NCBI GenBank assembly: GCA_002422205.1
Contig: DITS01000009.1
Location: 91,727 to 105,487, forward strand
Reading direction: 5' to 3'
DNA: 13,761 nucleotides
Source of the DNA: Alphaproteobacteria bacterium UBA6178
GTDB lineage: Bacteria; Pseudomonadota; Alphaproteobacteria; Rickettsiales; UBA3002
Below are positions 12,930-13,761 of the stretch, piece after piece; position 1 is the stretch's first letter, and the number at the start of each line of letters is the position of its first letter. Under the pieces are notes generated by a model. That model was not told where the DNA came from. It ran no database searches and worked only from the letters and a program-made list of their open reading frames with translations. Made by a program: the position numbers and the translations under genes.

Positions 12930-13761
12930 TCAGCTGCGAACCGCGCCATCGCTGCTCACCACATATTTATAGGTGGTGAGCTGGTCGCAGCCGACGGGGC
13001 CGCGGGCGTGGAGGCGTCCGGTGGAAATGCCGATTTCGGCGCCCATGCCGAATTCGCCGCCATCGGCGAATTGGGTGGAGCTGTTTTGCATCACAATGGC
13101 GCTGTCGATTTCGTGGGCGAAGCGGGCGGCGGCGGTTTTGTCCTCGGTGATGATGGCGTCGGTATGGTGCGAGCTGTAGCGGTTGATATGGGCGATGGCT
13201 TCGTCGAGGCCATGGACGGTTTTGATGGAAAGAATCGCATCGAGATATTCGGTGCCCCAGTCTTCGTCGGAGGCGGGGCTGATACGATCATCGGCGGCCT
13301 GAGCGCGGGCGTCGCCGCGCAGTTCGCAGCCCTTGCCCAGCAATTGATCGGCCAACTTAGGTAAAATGGTATCGATGACAGCCTCGTCGATTACCAGCGA
13401 TTCGGTGGCGCCGCAGACGCCAAGACGGCGCATTTTGGCGTTTAATGTGACGTTGATAGCGGTGTCGGGATTGGCTTTGGCGTGGATATAGGTGTGGCAA
13501 TTGCCATCGAGATGCTGGATGGTGGGGATGCGGCTGTCACGCGCGATGCGCTCGGTGAGGCTTTTGCCGCCACGGGGGACGATGATATCGATGATGCCGG
13601 TCATGGTGAGCATTTCGCCGACTGCATCACGCGAGCGGGTGGGCACTAGCTGGACGGCAGATTCAGGCAAGCCAGCGGCTTTCAGCCCGGCATGGATGCA
13701 GGCGGTGATGGCGGCGGAGGAATGCAAGCTGTCGGAGCCGCCGCGCAGGATGGCGGCATTG
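12930..13761 (-). CDS. proA: Glutamate-5-semialdehyde (gamma-glutamyl phosphate) reductase, C-terminal part
   Basis: ProA reduces gamma-glutamyl phosphate with NADPH to glutamate semialdehyde, the second step of proline synthesis. The window holds about 276 codons, ending with TGA at 12930-12932; full-length proteins have about 415-420, so the N-terminal third lies beyond the right edge. The frame is open to the edge and starts NAAILRGGSDSLHSS, matching the family's ILRGG motif. Other landmarks are VPRGGKSL, IPTIQHLDGNCHTYIH with the catalytic cysteine encoded at 13497-13499, LGVCGATESLVID, and SSTQFADGGEFGMGAEIGIS with LHARGPVG near the end. A TTG at 13727 could be misread as a start but lies inside the conserved core. 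It is upstream of nadD, as is common in alphaproteobacteria. Confidence 0.96.
   Translation of the reverse strand, partial: NAAILRGGSDSLHSSAAITACIHAGLKAAGLPESAVQLVPTRSRDAVGEMLTMTGIIDIIVPRGGKSLTERIARDSRIPTIQHLDGNCHTYIHAKANPDTAINVTLNAKMRRLGVCGATESLVIDEAVIDTILPKLADQLLGKGCELRGDARAQAADDRISPASDEDWGTEYLDAILSIKTVHGLDEAIAHINRYSSHHTDAIITEDKTAAARFAHEIDSAIVMQNSSTQFADGGEFGMGAEIGISTGRLHARGPVGCDQLTTYKYVVSSDGAVRS

Noticed and set aside
12864..13364. 166-residue plus-strand reading frame
   Set aside because: Its start lies in the heptamer array and its body is antisense to conserved proA sequence.

Overview
The window is chromosomal housekeeping DNA from what looks like an alphaproteobacterium. The evidence is gene order and protein type: rpmH-rnpA-yidD-yidC-yihA-argB in one direction, and proA-nadD-rsfS-rlmH followed by gpmI-envC-ctpA-(divergent polysaccharide deacetylase)-rppH in the other, are arrangements familiar from that class. 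YidC also has the alphaproteobacterial lysine where E. coli YidC has its conserved arginine. The DNA is moderately GC-rich and coding regions are tightly packed, with many 1-20 nt overlaps. I cannot name a genus.

Layout. (1) 1-847, minus: N-terminal part of a membrane histidine kinase, cut by the window edge just after its phospho-accepting histidine; a small hairpin overlaps its start codon. (2) 848-1017: intergenic, with a good sigma70-type promoter reading right. (3) 1018-5002, plus: six genes for ribosomal protein L34, RNase P protein, YidD, YidC, the GTPase EngB/YihA and acetylglutamate kinase. The first four make or feed the membrane-insertion and RNA-processing machinery. (4) 5003-5085: convergent junction holding a hairpin repeat. 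(5) 5086-10957, minus: gpmI, envC, ctpA, a divergent polysaccharide deacetylase and rppH, read in that order from right to left. Three of them (EnvC, CtpA, deacetylase) are envelope or peptidoglycan-linked. (6) 10958-11199: repeat-rich gap. (7) 11200-12704, minus: nadD, rsfS and rlmH, for NAD synthesis and ribosome regulation or modification. (8) 12705-12929: second repeat-rich gap. (9) 12930-13761, minus: the C-terminal two thirds of proA.

No mobile element, CRISPR array, defence system, RNA gene or unknown protein family is visible, so I see no new protein system here. The unexplained structure is in the two repeat-rich gaps. They carry three tandem arrays with a strict 7-bp period but different unit sequences. 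They also carry pairs of inverted hairpins that share a syntax (GTC, stem, mostly a CTTG loop, stem, C) while their stems differ by compensating changes, and one of two copies of a 34-bp palindromic repeat. One 7-bp array also supplies the -10 box of the best promoter candidate for the gpmI operon.
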